Origin: VBDM01 sp964430565
GTDB lineage: Bacteria; Pseudomonadota; Gammaproteobacteria; Burkholderiales; SG8-39
Length of the DNA stretch: 64,000 bases
Direction: 5' to 3'
NCBI GenBank assembly: GCA_964430565.1
Contig: CAYSFD010000011.1
Span: 6,603 to 70,602, forward strand
The notes beneath the pieces are model-generated. The model was not told where the DNA came from. It made no database searches and was given only the letters and a program-made list of their open reading frames with translations. Each line of letters opens with the position of its first letter. Position 1 is the stretch's first letter. Positions 51,225 through 60,224 of the stretch are shown here, piece by piece. A program made the position numbers and the translations under genes.

Positions 51225-51250
51225 AAAACGCCCGGCAAGCCGGGCGTTTT
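51225..51250. terminator. Bidirectional intrinsic terminator
   Basis: AAAACGCCCGGC, AA, GCCGGGCGTTTT: a perfect 12-base inverted repeat with A- and T-runs outside a GC-rich 8-bp stem. It lies between the TPR gene (plus strand) and the SWIB gene (minus strand), which converge, so it can end both transcripts. Confidence 0.9.
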
Positions 51251-51291
51251 CGCTTGGAGCGCGTTCCGGGGCTTAGCCCGGAGCGCAGCGA

Positions 51292-51555
51292 TTATTTGAG
51301 GTGTTTGCTGACGAGCTTGGTCATCTCGAACATGTTGACCTTGCCCCTGCCGCCGAAGACGACCTTCAGTGCGTCGTCGGCATTGATCATGCGGCGGTTC
51401 TTGGTGTCTTGCAGCTTGTTCTTCTTGATGTAAGCCCAGAGCTTCTTGGTCACTTCGGTGCGCGGTATCGCCTTGGAACCCACCACTTCGGCGAGCGCTG
51501 CGCTGGGCATCACGGGCTTCATGAATGCCGCATTGGGTTTTCTTTTCTTGGCCAT
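51292..51555 (-). CDS. SWIB/MDM2 domain protein
   Basis: The ATG at 51555, with GAGGAG upstream, gives an 87-residue protein made of a basic N-terminus and one SWIB domain: FMKPVMPSAALAEVVGSKAIPRTE, VTKKLWAYIKKNKLQD and VFGGRGKVNMFEMTKLVSKHL. In eukaryotes SWIB domains occur in chromatin remodellers. In bacteria they occur alone or on topoisomerases, with a probable nucleoid role that is not settled. Confidence 0.9.
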   Translation of the reverse strand: MAKKRKPNAAFMKPVMPSAALAEVVGSKAIPRTEVTKKLWAYIKKNKLQDTKNRRMINADDALKVVFGGRGKVNMFEMTKLVSKHLK

Positions 51556-51767
51556 CGCGAGTTTCTCCTCTCTAGTACGAGCTGATTTATACGAGCTGAT
51601 TCGGTGCCGCACAGGGGTACGGGCAACGCGAGAGTGCGTCAATCAGAGAGAAATGTCAACCACCTCCAAGCGCTTTTTATGGGGAAGAGCGCGGCGCTCA
51701 GACCGGGTTCGCTATAATCGGCGGGCTACATTTTCCCTGACCGTAGCTTTTGCGCCTTGCGACAGCC

Positions 51768-52946
51768 GTGGAAACCGCCAAGAAAAACGTCACAGTTCTC
51801 GCCACTTGCCAGGCGCTGCTGTTCACGACTAACTCCACGGCGATCGCTCTGAGCGGTCTCGTCGGCTACGCGCTCGCGACCAACAAGGCCCTGGCGACGC
51901 TTCCCGTCACGGCGTGGGTCATCGGCGGGGCGCTCTCGACCTTTCCGGCTTCGCTTCTCATGAAGCGCTTCGGCCGGCGCGCCGGCTTTACCGGCGGGGC
52001 GCTGATAGGGATGGTCGGCGCGGCAATCTCCTCGCTCGCCCTTTCCCTCGGAAATTTCTGGCTTTTTTGCTTTGGCGCCATGGTATTCGGCGTCTATAAC
52101 GCCGTGGGCCAGTACTACCGCTTTGCGGCGGCGGACGCGGCGAACGCCGATTTCAAGGCAAAAGCCATTTCCCTCGTCCTCGCCGGCGGGTTGGTGGGAG
52201 GCATCGTCGGCCCCGAGGTGAGCAAGTTCACCGTCGATCTGCTCGCCACCCGCTACCTCGGCGCCTACCTGTCTCTGATCGGGTTTCTCGTGCTGGTCGT
52301 ACTGGTCGTGCAAATGCTCGATATCCCGGTGCCCGCTGCGGCGGAGCATACGGAGCCGGCCCGGCCGCTTGCGCAAATCATGGTGCAGCCGGTGTTCGTC
52401 GTCGCGGTCCTCGGGGCAGCGATCGGCTACGGCGTCATGAACCTGCTCATGACCGCGACGCCACTCGCGATGGGCATCTGCGGGCATCCGTACTCGGCGG
52501 CGGCGACGGTGATCGGCTGGCACATCATCGGCATGTTCGGGCCGTCGTTTTTCACAGGGTCTCTCATCAAGCGCTTCGGGGTGTTGCAGGTGATGTTCGC
52601 CGGAGCCGCGCTGCTCTACGTCTGCATCGGTATTGCGCTCTCAGGAATCAGCGTTCCGCATTTTTGGTTCGCGCTGGTGCTGCTCGGCATAGGCTGGAAT
52701 TTCCTCTTTATCGGCGGCACGACTCTCATCACCGGGGCCTGTACGCCCTCCGAGCGCGCCAAGACCCAAGGGGCGAACGACCTGTGCATCTTCATCATGA
52801 TGGCGACTTCCTCGTTCAGCTCGGGCCTGCTCCTCGAGACGAACGGCTGGCAAATGCTCAACTGGCTCGCGCTCCCTTTCATCACTGTCGCCGCTGCCGC
52901 CGTGCTGTGGTTGCTCCTCAGGCGCCGCATTCCGGCCGCCGCGTAG
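51768..52946 (+). CDS. Major facilitator superfamily transporter
   Basis: GTG 51768 (TTG 51750 is possible) gives a 392-residue protein with 12 hydrophobic segments. The loop 2-3 region reads LLMKRFGRRAGFTGG, a variant MFS signature. The substrate is not evident. It is followed by an esterase starting 1 base after its stop, so both are in one operon. Confidence 0.82.
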   Translation: METAKKNVTVLATCQALLFTTNSTAIALSGLVGYALATNKALATLPVTAWVIGGALSTFPASLLMKRFGRRAGFTGGALIGMVGAAISSLALSLGNFWLFCFGAMVFGVYNAVGQYYRFAAADAANADFKAKAISLVLAGGLVGGIVGPEVSKFTVDLLATRYLGAYLSLIGFLVLVVLVVQMLDIPVPAAAEHTEPARPLAQIMVQPVFVVAVLGAAIGYGVMNLLMTATPLAMGICGHPYSAAATVIGWHIIGMFGPSFFTGSLIKRFGVLQVMFAGAALLYVCIGIALSGISVPHFWFALVLLGIGWNFLFIGGTTLITGACTPSERAKTQGANDLCIFIMMATSSFSSGLLLETNGWQMLNWLALPFITVAAAAVLWLLLRRRIPAAA

Positions 52947-52947
52947 C

Positions 52948-53904
52948 TTGAAGCTCGATCCCCAGGCGCGCGCGCTGATCGAGCGCTTTGCTGCCACGGG
53001 CGCCCCGCCCCTCTACACGCTCACGGCGACCGAAGCGCGCCGCGTGTACCGCGAGTCGCGCGCCGCGCTCGCCGCGGCCCCGGTCCATGTCGATGAGATC
53101 CGCGAGCTATCGGTTCCGGGCCCCGCTGTAGCCTTGCGCGCGCGCCTGTACCGTCCGGACGGCGCGCAAGGCGCACTCCCCGGCATGGTGTATTTCCACG
53201 GCGGCGGCTTCATCTACGGCGACATCGACACGCACGACGTGGTCTGCCGCGGCATCGCGCAATGCGTGCACTGTACGGTCGTGTCGGTGGACTACCGCCT
53301 CGCCCCCGAGCACAGATTTCCCGCGGCGGTCGAGGACGCGTTCGCCGCGACCGCATGGGTCGCGGCGAACGCCGCCGCGCTCGGCATCGACCCCGCGCGC
53401 CTCGCAGTCGCGGGCGACAGCGCCGGCGGCAATCTCGCCGCTGTGGTTGCGCTCACAGCACGCGAGCGCGGCGCGCCCGCCCTCGCCATGCAGGTGCTCG
53501 TATATCCGACAACCGATTTCGCCGCTGAGACCGAATCGATTTCGCGCTTCGCCGAAGGCTATCTCCTCACGCGCGAGAGCATACGCTGGGTGAAGCGCAC
53601 CTACCTCCGCGACGAGCGTGACGCCCTCGACTGGCGCGCTTCGCCCCTGAGGGCCGGCGATTTTTCGAGACTCCCGGCCGCCTACATCATCACCGCCGGA
53701 TTCGATCCGCTGCGCGACGAGGGCAGGGCCTACGCTGAGCGGCTCGCGCAGGCCGGCGTCGCCGTTACCCACGAATGCTTCGAAGGACAGGTCCACGGTT
53801 TCCTCGTGATGGGCGGAGCGATCGCCGCCGCGGGCCACGCCATCCAGAGAATAGGCCAGACGCTGCGCATGCAATTCGCGACGCCGCCGCGCTTGCGCCC
53901 TTGA
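52948..53904 (+). CDS. HSL-type alpha/beta hydrolase (carboxylesterase)
   Basis: A 318-residue esterase of the hormone-sensitive lipase family with TTG start at 52948. The oxyanion motif is HGGGF in VYFHGGGFIYGD, the nucleophile motif is GDSAGGN, the acid lies in GFDPLRDEG and the His in GQVHGFLVMGG. Only one base separates it from the transporter gene, and the next gene (molybdoenzyme) begins 36 bases downstream. Confidence 0.88.
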   Translation: MKLDPQARALIERFAATGAPPLYTLTATEARRVYRESRAALAAAPVHVDEIRELSVPGPAVALRARLYRPDGAQGALPGMVYFHGGGFIYGDIDTHDVVCRGIAQCVHCTVVSVDYRLAPEHRFPAAVEDAFAATAWVAANAAALGIDPARLAVAGDSAGGNLAAVVALTARERGAPALAMQVLVYPTTDFAAETESISRFAEGYLLTRESIRWVKRTYLRDERDALDWRASPLRAGDFSRLPAAYIITAGFDPLRDEGRAYAERLAQAGVAVTHECFEGQVHGFLVMGGAIAAAGHAIQRIGQTLRMQFATPPRLRP

Positions 53905-53940
53905 ACGGCGTAGAATTGCCCTGAAATCGCGCGTCTTCGA

Positions 53941-56025
53941 ATGCAAATCGAGCAGATTCCCGCCAACAGCAAGATCGTGCGTGCGGCGTGCCCGCACGAC
54001 TGCCCGGACACCTGCGCCATGCAGATCACCGTCGAGAACGGCGTCGCGGTGAAAGTGGAGGGCGCAAAAGACCATCCCTTCACCGCTGGCACGCTGTGTA
54101 CCAAGGTCGCCAGGTATCTCGAGCGCACCTACAGCAAGGACCGCGTGCTGTTTCCGCAAAAGCGCGTCGGAAAGAAAGGCAAAGGAGAGTTCGAGCGCAT
54201 TTCCTGGGACGAGGCGCTCGCCACGATTACGGCGAAGTTCAAATCGATCGAAGCCGACGATCCGCAGGGAATCCTGCCCTACGACTACGCAGGAACCATG
54301 GGCTGGGTGCAATGGCACTCGATGGGCCGGCGCTTTTTCAACCGGCTGGGCGCGTCGCGCCTGGACCGCACCATCTGCTCCTCCGCCGGCAAGGCGGGGT
54401 CGCAGATCACCCTCGGCGGGTCCTTCGGCATGGATCCCGAGAGATTCGACGAGGCGAAGCTCATTCTCATCTGGGGCTCGAACCCGATCGTCTCGAACCT
54501 GCATCTGTGGTCGCGCGTGCAGGAGGCGAAGCGCCGCGGCGCGAAGCTCATCGCGATCGATCCCTATCGGAGCCTGTCCGCCGAGAAATGCCACGAGCAC
54601 CTCGCGCCGCTCCCGGGCACCGATGCCGCGCTCGCGCTCGGGCTCATGCACGTCATCATCGGCGAGAGCCGCCACGACGCCGACTACGTCGAAAAATACA
54701 CGCTCGGCTTCGATCGGTTGAAGGAACGCGTCAAGGACTATCCGCCGCAGAAGGTGGCGGAGATCACCGGGCTGCCCGCGGACAGGATCGTGGCGCTGGC
54801 GCGTGAATACGCCGCCACGCGCCCCGCCGCGATCCGGCTCAACTACGGCCTTCAGCGCCACTCCGGAGGCGGCATGGCGGTGCGCAATATCCTGTGCCTG
54901 CCCGCGCTCACCGGCGACTGGCGCCAGCCAGCGGGTGGGGCGGCGCTCGCCACCTCGGGATTCTTCGGCATGAACGATGCGAACATGGAGCGGCCGGATC
55001 TCCTGAAACTTTCGAAAAACCCGAACCCGCGCACCATCAGCATGGTGGCGATCGGCGACGCGCTGCTCGAAGCGCAGCCGCCGATCCGCGCGCTCTACGT
55101 GTACAACTCGAACCCTGTGGCGGTCGCCCCCGACTCCGGCAAAGTGGTGAGGGGCTTCTCGCGCGAGGACCTGTTCACCGTGGTGCACGAGCAGTTTCTC
55201 ACCGACACCTGCGACTACGCAGACATCGTGCTGCCGGCGACGACCCAACTGGAGCACCACGACGTCCACACCGCCTACGGGCATCTCTACGTCGTGGCGA
55301 ACAGCCCGGCGATCGCGCCGCTCGGCGAATCGCTGCCGAACAGTGAGGCGTTCCGGCGCCTGGCCACGCGCATGGGTTTCTCCGAGGAATGCTTCCGCGA
55401 CACGGACGAGGACATCTGCCGCCAGGCGCTTGAATCCTCGAAGCCCGCCATGCAGGGTATCGAGTGGGAGTCGCTGAAACGCAAAGGCTGGCAGCGCCTG
55501 AGCGTCCCCGAGCGCTTTGCACCGTTCGCGCAAGGCAATTTCGGCACGCCTTCGGGCAAGTGCGAGTTCTACAGCGAAACGGCGAAGGCGATGGGCATGG
55601 ACCCGCTGCCGGGCTTTGTCCCGCCGCGCGAATCCGTGCAGTCGAACCCGGCGCTCGCGCGGAAGTTCCCGCTCGCCATGATCTCGCCGCCCAACCGCCA
55701 TTTCCTCAATTCGTCCTTCGCCAACATGCCCTTCGCGATCGCCGAGGCGAAGGAGCCGAGCCTGGACATCCATCCGAAGGACGCCGCCGCGCGTGGGATC
55801 GAGAACGGCGACACCGTGCGCATCTTCAACGACCGCGGCGCCCTCACCGCCAAGGCGCGGGTCGGCGAACAGGCCCGCGAGGGCGTGGTGGTGGCGCTGT
55901 CGGTATGGTGGAAAAAGCTCGCGGCCGACCACCGCAACGCGAACGAGGTCACCTCGCAGGCGCTGACCGACATCGGCAGGGGCGCGACGTTCTACGATTG
56001 CCTGGTCGAAGTGGGGAAGGCGTAG
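53941..56025 (+). CDS. Molybdopterin oxidoreductase (DMSO reductase superfamily)
   Basis: A 694-residue catalytic subunit without a Tat signal, so cytoplasmic. The N-terminal [4Fe-4S] set is Cys17, Cys21, Cys25 (CPHDCPDTC) and Cys53. The Mo-bisPGD fold follows, with ILIWGSNPIVSN, the YVYNSNPVAVAPD strand, and a C-terminal molybdopterin dinucleotide domain with HPKDAAARGIENGDTVRIFNDRG. Residues at the usual metal-ligand position read RTICSSAGKAG, suggesting Ser or Cys ligation. No small electron-transfer subunit lies next to it. Similar single-gene members are annotated broadly as oxidoreductases; the substrate is unknown. Confidence 0.85.
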   Translation: MQIEQIPANSKIVRAACPHDCPDTCAMQITVENGVAVKVEGAKDHPFTAGTLCTKVARYLERTYSKDRVLFPQKRVGKKGKGEFERISWDEALATITAKFKSIEADDPQGILPYDYAGTMGWVQWHSMGRRFFNRLGASRLDRTICSSAGKAGSQITLGGSFGMDPERFDEAKLILIWGSNPIVSNLHLWSRVQEAKRRGAKLIAIDPYRSLSAEKCHEHLAPLPGTDAALALGLMHVIIGESRHDADYVEKYTLGFDRLKERVKDYPPQKVAEITGLPADRIVALAREYAATRPAAIRLNYGLQRHSGGGMAVRNILCLPALTGDWRQPAGGAALATSGFFGMNDANMERPDLLKLSKNPNPRTISMVAIGDALLEAQPPIRALYVYNSNPVAVAPDSGKVVRGFSREDLFTVVHEQFLTDTCDYADIVLPATTQLEHHDVHTAYGHLYVVANSPAIAPLGESLPNSEAFRRLATRMGFSEECFRDTDEDICRQALESSKPAMQGIEWESLKRKGWQRLSVPERFAPFAQGNFGTPSGKCEFYSETAKAMGMDPLPGFVPPRESVQSNPALARKFPLAMISPPNRHFLNSSFANMPFAIAEAKEPSLDIHPKDAAARGIENGDTVRIFNDRGALTAKARVGEQAREGVVVALSVWWKKLAADHRNANEVTSQALTDIGRGATFYDCLVEVGKA

Positions 56026-56078
56026 CGTGCGCCGTGCGCACGTTCCCGAAGACTTGATCGTGCGCGGGGCGCACGCTA
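56023..56078. repeat. Inverted repeat overlapping the molybdoenzyme stop
   Basis: TAGCGTGCGCC at 56023-56033 (containing the stop codon) pairs with GGCGCACGCTA at 56068-56078. A second GTGCGC lies inside each side. As RNA it forms an 11-bp stem with a 34-base loop just before the nicotinamidase gene. It lacks a T-run, so it would be an mRNA-processing or stabilising structure more than a terminator. Confidence 0.5.
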
Positions 56079-56090
56079 CGAGGTGACGCG

Positions 56091-56735
56091 TTGGCGAAGA
56101 CTTCCAAAATCGAGCCCGGCGCCGGAGACGTTCTCATCGTCGTCGATGTGCAGAACGACTTCTGCCCGGGTGGCAGGCTCGCGGTGCAGAAGGGCGACGA
56201 GGTGGTGCCCGTCGTCAACGCACTCTCGAAGCGTTTCAGCAACGTGGTACTGACCCAGGACTGGCATCCCGCGGGGCATCAATCGTTCGCGACCTCGCAT
56301 CCGGGCAGGAAACCTTTCGACTCGGTCAAGCTCGCCTACGGCGAGCAGGTGCTCTGGCCCGATCACTGCGTTCAGGGAAGCGACGGCGCGGCCCTGCACA
56401 AGGACCTCTCGGTCCCTCACGCGCAGCTCGTGCTCCGCAAGGGTTTTCGCAAAGAGGTGGACAGCTATTCCGCCTTCCTTGAAGCCGACCGCAAGAGCCG
56501 CACCGGTCTCGGAGGCTATCTCAAAGAGCGCGGCATCAAGCGCGTGTTCATCTGCGGGCTCGCCACGGACTTCTGTGTGGCGTGGACCGCGCTCGACGCG
56601 CGCCAGCTCGGCTTCGCCGCGGCGGTCGTCGAGGACGCGTGCCGCGCGATCGATATGCAGGGCTCGCTCGCCGCGGCCTGGGACAAAATGAAAAAGGCCG
56701 GCGTCAAGCGCATCGGCTCCGGAGATATCGTTTAG
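56091..56735 (+). CDS. pncA: Nicotinamidase/pyrazinamidase
   Basis: Hydrolyses nicotinamide to nicotinate in NAD salvage. The 214-residue protein from TTG 56091 has the catalytic Asp in VVDVQNDFCPGG, metal ligands in DWHPAGHQSF, the Lys region VLRKGFRKEVDSYSAF, and the catalytic Cys in GLATDFCVAWTALDA. All catalytic elements are in place, so it is probably active. The start codon is TTG with GAGGTGACG upstream. Confidence 0.94.
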   Translation: MAKTSKIEPGAGDVLIVVDVQNDFCPGGRLAVQKGDEVVPVVNALSKRFSNVVLTQDWHPAGHQSFATSHPGRKPFDSVKLAYGEQVLWPDHCVQGSDGAALHKDLSVPHAQLVLRKGFRKEVDSYSAFLEADRKSRTGLGGYLKERGIKRVFICGLATDFCVAWTALDARQLGFAAAVVEDACRAIDMQGSLAAAWDKMKKAGVKRIGSGDIV

Positions 56736-56745
56736 GGAGGCGACC

Positions 56746-57132
56746 ATGGCGATCCAGGGAATGAATCACTTCAACGTGCTGACCGACAAGCTCGCGGCGA
56801 CGCGGGCTTTCTACGTCGGGATCCTCGGCTTCACCGAAGGGCCGCGGCCGCCGCTCGGTTTCGACGGGGCGTGGATGTACGCGGGCGGCCAGGCGATCCT
56901 GCACATCTCCGAGGCAAAGCTGCCCGCGGACCCGGCCGGGGTGCTCGACCATCTTGCGTTCAGCGCCACCGATCTCAAGGGCACGGTGGCCAGGCTCGAT
57001 GCGCACGGAATAAAGTACACGCTGCAGCAACAGGTGGGTTCCGGCACCTGGCAGATTTTCTGTCACGATCCCTGCGGCGCGAAGGTGGAGCTCGATTTTC
57101 GGCCCGACGAGCCCGCGCCGGCGAGAGCCTGA
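56746..57132 (+). CDS. VOC/glyoxalase-family protein
   Basis: A 128-residue vicinal-oxygen-chelate protein: MNHFNVLTDKLAATRAFYVGILGF at the first beta-alpha-beta unit, and DHLAFSATDLKGTVARL at the second. Metal-ligand candidates are His8, His67 and Glu near KVELDF. Possibly a dioxygenase, lyase or resistance-type protein; substrate unknown. GGAGGCGACC precedes the ATG, and the gap to pncA is 10 bases. Confidence 0.87.
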   Translation: MAIQGMNHFNVLTDKLAATRAFYVGILGFTEGPRPPLGFDGAWMYAGGQAILHISEAKLPADPAGVLDHLAFSATDLKGTVARLDAHGIKYTLQQQVGSGTWQIFCHDPCGAKVELDFRPDEPAPARA

Positions 57133-57257
57133 ACAAGAACAGCGGCGGACTGCCGGGGCGCGCTGCGCCCTGGCAGCCGCTTTAAATTCCGCCGGTTGGA
57201 ACGGACGCTTCACGCGCCGTTCAATCGGCGGATTGATTTGGAGAATGTGTCTTCGAT

Positions 57258-58031
57258 ATGAAGCGCCTGCGAAGCTGGCTCGCCGCCCACAAGGCGATCG
57301 AGATCGTCGAAGAGGATGGCGTGCGCGTGCTGCAGATCGGCGGCGACGCGATCCAGAGCGCAATGCGCCTCGCCGCGCCGGATCGGATCGAACTCGACTA
57401 CGTCCAGGCGATGATGGCGTTCTTGCTTTTTTGCCCGAACCCGCGCGAGGTGCTGATGGTAGGTCTGGGTGCGGGCTCGATGGCGCGCTTCATCCACCAG
57501 CGCATGCCGAAGACGCGCGTGACGGTCGTGGAAATCAACCCCGGGGTGGTGACGGTCGCGCGCAAGTACTTCCATTTTTCAGAGGAGGACGAGCGGCTGG
57601 AAATCGTGATCGGCGACGGAGCCGAGATCCTGCCGCAGCGGCCGGCGAGCTGCGAGGTGCTGGTCGTGGACGGCTTCGTCAACGGCAGGGCGGCGGATGC
57701 CCTGTGCACGCCGTCCTTCTACGACAGCGCGTTTGCCGCGCTGCGCGAACCCGGTATCATGGTCGCTAACTTCATGGCCGACGACAAGCGGATCGAGCGG
57801 TACTGCGAGCGCATCGAGAAAAGCTTCGGCCGCAGTCCCACGCTGCTGCTCGCGGAAGAAGAGGACAACCTCATCGCGTTTGCTCACCGCGGCGGCCCGG
57901 CGCGCATCGCCTGGGCGGAACTGAAGGCTCGCGCGCGTACCGCAGCCCGCCTTTTCGATCTGCCGCTTGCGAAATGCTTTCCCGACCTGCGCCGGCGCAA
58001 CCCGCACACGGCGCGTTTTCTGACCTTGTGA
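57258..58031 (+). CDS. Spermidine synthase-like methyltransferase-fold protein
   Basis: A 257-residue protein of the SpeE superfamily with VLMVGLGAGSMARFIHQ (SAM-type loop), VTVVEINPGVVTVARKYF and a DGAEIL motif. The Asp in VLVVDGFVNG is at the position of the polyamine-binding Asp. The N-terminal beta domain is short compared with true SpeE (~285 residues), so the substrate may not be putrescine. Monocistronic between a VOC gene and an amino acid permease. Confidence 0.8.
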   Translation: MKRLRSWLAAHKAIEIVEEDGVRVLQIGGDAIQSAMRLAAPDRIELDYVQAMMAFLLFCPNPREVLMVGLGAGSMARFIHQRMPKTRVTVVEINPGVVTVARKYFHFSEEDERLEIVIGDGAEILPQRPASCEVLVVDGFVNGRAADALCTPSFYDSAFAALREPGIMVANFMADDKRIERYCERIEKSFGRSPTLLLAEEEDNLIAFAHRGGPARIAWAELKARARTAARLFDLPLAKCFPDLRRRNPHTARFLTL

Positions 58032-58068
58032 GAACATCGCTTCACCTTCATTCGGAGCTCGACTCAAG

Positions 58069-59448
58069 ATGCCATCTTCAGAGAATCCCCCGCAGCAATC
58101 CGGCGCCGGCCCGGCGCAGGTCCTTTCCCTCGGCGACGCCACGGCGATCATCGTCGGCCTGATCGTCGGCGCCGGAATTTTCAAGACGCCGTCGCTTGTC
58201 GCCGGTTTCAGCGCCGGCGAAACCATGACGATTGTCTGGTGGGTCGCCGGCGGGCTGATCTCGATTGTCGGCGCGATGTGCTACGCCGAGCTCGCCACGG
58301 CCTATCCGTCGGCGGGCGGCGAGTACCATTTTCTCGGCCGCGCCTTCGGCCGCCAGATCGCCTTCCTCTACGGTTGGGCGCGCCTGACGGTGATCGTGGC
58401 CGGATCGATCGCGCTGTTTGCCTTTCTTTTCGGCGACTATTTCTCGCGGGTGGTGAATCTCGGCGAGTACTCCACGGCGCTATGGGCAGGGGTCGTGGTG
58501 ATCGCGCTCACTGGCGTGAACTATGTCGGCATTCGGGCGGGGAAGGCCACGCAGGACGTCTTTACCGTGCTCGAGGTGGGCGGGCTGGTGCTGATCGTGG
58601 TCGCGGGCTTGTTCCTCGCCCCGGAGGTTCCCGCCGTGGCGCCGGCCGCGGCCGCAGAGGCGATGAAGCCGTGGCACGCGGGCGCCGGCCTGGCGATGAT
58701 CTTCGTGCTGTTCACATACGGCGGGTGGAACGACGCCGCCTACATCTCGGCCGAAGTGCGCAACCGCGAACGCAACATGGCGCGCGCCCTGTTCCTGTCG
58801 ATCGGTCTGGTGATGCTGCTCTACGTGCTGGTGAACCTCGCCTATCTGAAGGGGTTGGGTTACGCCGGCATGGCGAAATCGGACGCGGTGGCAGCCGATC
58901 TCCTCGCGCGGGTATGGGGACCGGCGGGCGAGAAGCTGATTTCGGTGATGATCGCGATCGCCGCCATTACCTCGATAAACGGGTCGATCATCGTCGGCGC
59001 TCGCTCCAACTACGCGCTCGGCCGCGACTGGCCGGTACTCGGGTATCTCGGGCGCTGGGACAAAGCGAGCGGCTCGCCGCGCAACGCGATGCTGGTGCAG
59101 GGCGCGATCGCGCTCGCGCTGGTAATTTTCGGCGCGATCGGAAAAAGCGGCTTTCAGGGCCTGATCGAGTTCTCGGCGCCGGTGTTCTGGGCGTTTTTCC
59201 TGCTGACGGGCGTGTCGCTCTTCGTCCTGCGCGCGAAGGAGCCGAGCGCCCCGCGGCCGTTCCGCGTACCGGGCTACCCGGTGGTGCCGGCGATCTTCGT
59301 GCTGGCATGCGCGTATCTGCTCTACTCGAGCCTCGACTATCACCGCACCCACGCGCTGGTGGGCCTCGCCGTGCTCGCGGTCGGCGCGGTCGTCATGTTC
59401 TTCGGAAACCGGGGACAGACCACGGTTTCCGATTCGAGCCAAAAGTAG
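58069..59448 (+). CDS. APC-family amino acid permease
   Basis: A 459-residue inner-membrane transporter with 12 hydrophobic segments. The family start LGDATAIIVGLIVGAGIFKTPSLVA and the helix 2-3 region GGLISIVGAMCYAELATAYPSAGGEY match amino acid/polyamine/organocation permeases. The exact substrate cannot be set. Its last codons form one arm of a large hairpin shared with the next gene. Confidence 0.9.
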   Translation: MPSSENPPQQSGAGPAQVLSLGDATAIIVGLIVGAGIFKTPSLVAGFSAGETMTIVWWVAGGLISIVGAMCYAELATAYPSAGGEYHFLGRAFGRQIAFLYGWARLTVIVAGSIALFAFLFGDYFSRVVNLGEYSTALWAGVVVIALTGVNYVGIRAGKATQDVFTVLEVGGLVLIVVAGLFLAPEVPAVAPAAAAEAMKPWHAGAGLAMIFVLFTYGGWNDAAYISAEVRNRERNMARALFLSIGLVMLLYVLVNLAYLKGLGYAGMAKSDAVAADLLARVWGPAGEKLISVMIAIAAITSINGSIIVGARSNYALGRDWPVLGYLGRWDKASGSPRNAMLVQGAIALALVIFGAIGKSGFQGLIEFSAPVFWAFFLLTGVSLFVLRAKEPSAPRPFRVPGYPVVPAIFVLACAYLLYSSLDYHRTHALVGLAVLAVGAVVMFFGNRGQTTVSDSSQK

Positions 59449-59471
59449 GAACCGTGGTCCGTCCCCGGTTT
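59406..59471. repeat. Long hairpin overlapping one gene's end and the next gene's start
   Basis: The left arm (59406-59430, AAACCGGGGAC then GACCACGGTT) pairs with the right arm (59448-59471, AACCGTGGTC then GTCCCCGGTTT) over ~22 of 24 positions, with a 17-base loop. The left arm lies in the last codons of the permease gene, and the right arm contains the GTG start and first codons of the next gene. The symmetry looks like an inserted palindromic repeat that has become coding on both sides. Confidence 0.75.
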
Positions 59472-60017
59472 GTCTTCCTGTGCCTCGCGCTGCTCGCCCC
59501 CGGCTGCGCGCAGTTCGGCGACACGGCGCTCACCGACGGCGTCGATCCGACCTTCTCACCGGAGGTGCCGTATTATCCAAGCACCGATGAGGCGGTGGAG
59601 GGGATGCTCAAGCTCGCGGGCACTGGGCCCAAGGACGTGGTCTACGACCTGGGATGCGGCGACGGGCGCATCGTCATCGCCGCCGCGACGCATTTCGGCG
59701 CCCGCGGAGTAGGGATCGAGATCGATCCCGCGCCGCTCCGGCTGGCCGTGTACTACGCGCGCCGCGCCGGCGTCGAGGACCGCGTGCGCTTCGTGCGCGG
59801 CGACCTGTTCGACGCGGACCTGAGCGAGGCTACGGTGGTGACGCTGTTTCTGTTCGAGAGTCTGAACCGGCGCCTGCTGCCGAAACTGCTGAAGGAGCTC
59901 AAGCCCGGCACGCGCATCGTCGCCCATCGCTACGGCTTCGGCGACGCCTGGCCGCCCGAGAAAACGGTCCAGGCCGGAGCAAGCACGCTTTACCTGTGGA
60001 CGATGCCCAAGCGCTGA
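59454..60017 (+). CDS. Lipoprotein-type SAM-dependent methyltransferase
   Basis: GTG 59454 gives 187 residues: a short hydrophobic signal with a lipobox-like LLAPGC (Cys17), then a class I methyltransferase with VVYDLGCGDGRIVIAAA, GVGIEIDPAPLRLAV and a late KELKPGTRIVAHRY. A methyltransferase fold with an exported or anchored N-terminus is odd, because SAM is cytoplasmic. Either the signal is not used or the N-terminus was created by the hairpin in which the start lies. A later start would lack only the signal part. Confidence 0.7.
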   Translation: MVRPRFVFLCLALLAPGCAQFGDTALTDGVDPTFSPEVPYYPSTDEAVEGMLKLAGTGPKDVVYDLGCGDGRIVIAAATHFGARGVGIEIDPAPLRLAVYYARRAGVEDRVRFVRGDLFDADLSEATVVTLFLFESLNRRLLPKLLKELKPGTRIVAHRYGFGDAWPPEKTVQAGASTLYLWTMPKR

Positions 60018-60132
60018 AGCACGGGCTGGGAGAGCCAGCCGACAACCGCGCTGCTTGGAGGCCCGATCGGTGCTGCCGTGGAAATCTCCTCGTGCGTTAG
60101 GTCGAGGTGTCTACACTATCGGATGGGGTTCT

Positions 60133-60224
60133 GAGTCCATATTCCATATACGAGCACCAGGACGTGGAAATCTGTTACCCATGCCACCCGACGTTTTTGT
60201 TACCTATGTCCCCGCCCGCTCACG
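60133..60224. repeat. Possible IS-end remnant and dispersed repeat
   Basis: On the minus strand, ATAGGTAACA and ATGGGTAACA occur about 25 bases apart, next to GGGGACATAGG. This resembles terminal regions of some insertion sequences. The motif CCATATACGAG preceded by GAGTCCAT (60133-60154) recurs as GAGTCCATATACGAG at 62626-62640. No transposase is present. It marks the left border of the low-GC cassette region. Confidence 0.3.

Noticed and set aside
53107..55932. A 941-codon open frame on the minus strand opposite the esterase and molybdoenzyme genes
   Set aside because: It mirrors the codon periodicity of two strong plus-strand genes, has no recognisable domain and no ribosome-binding site. 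High-GC shadow frame.
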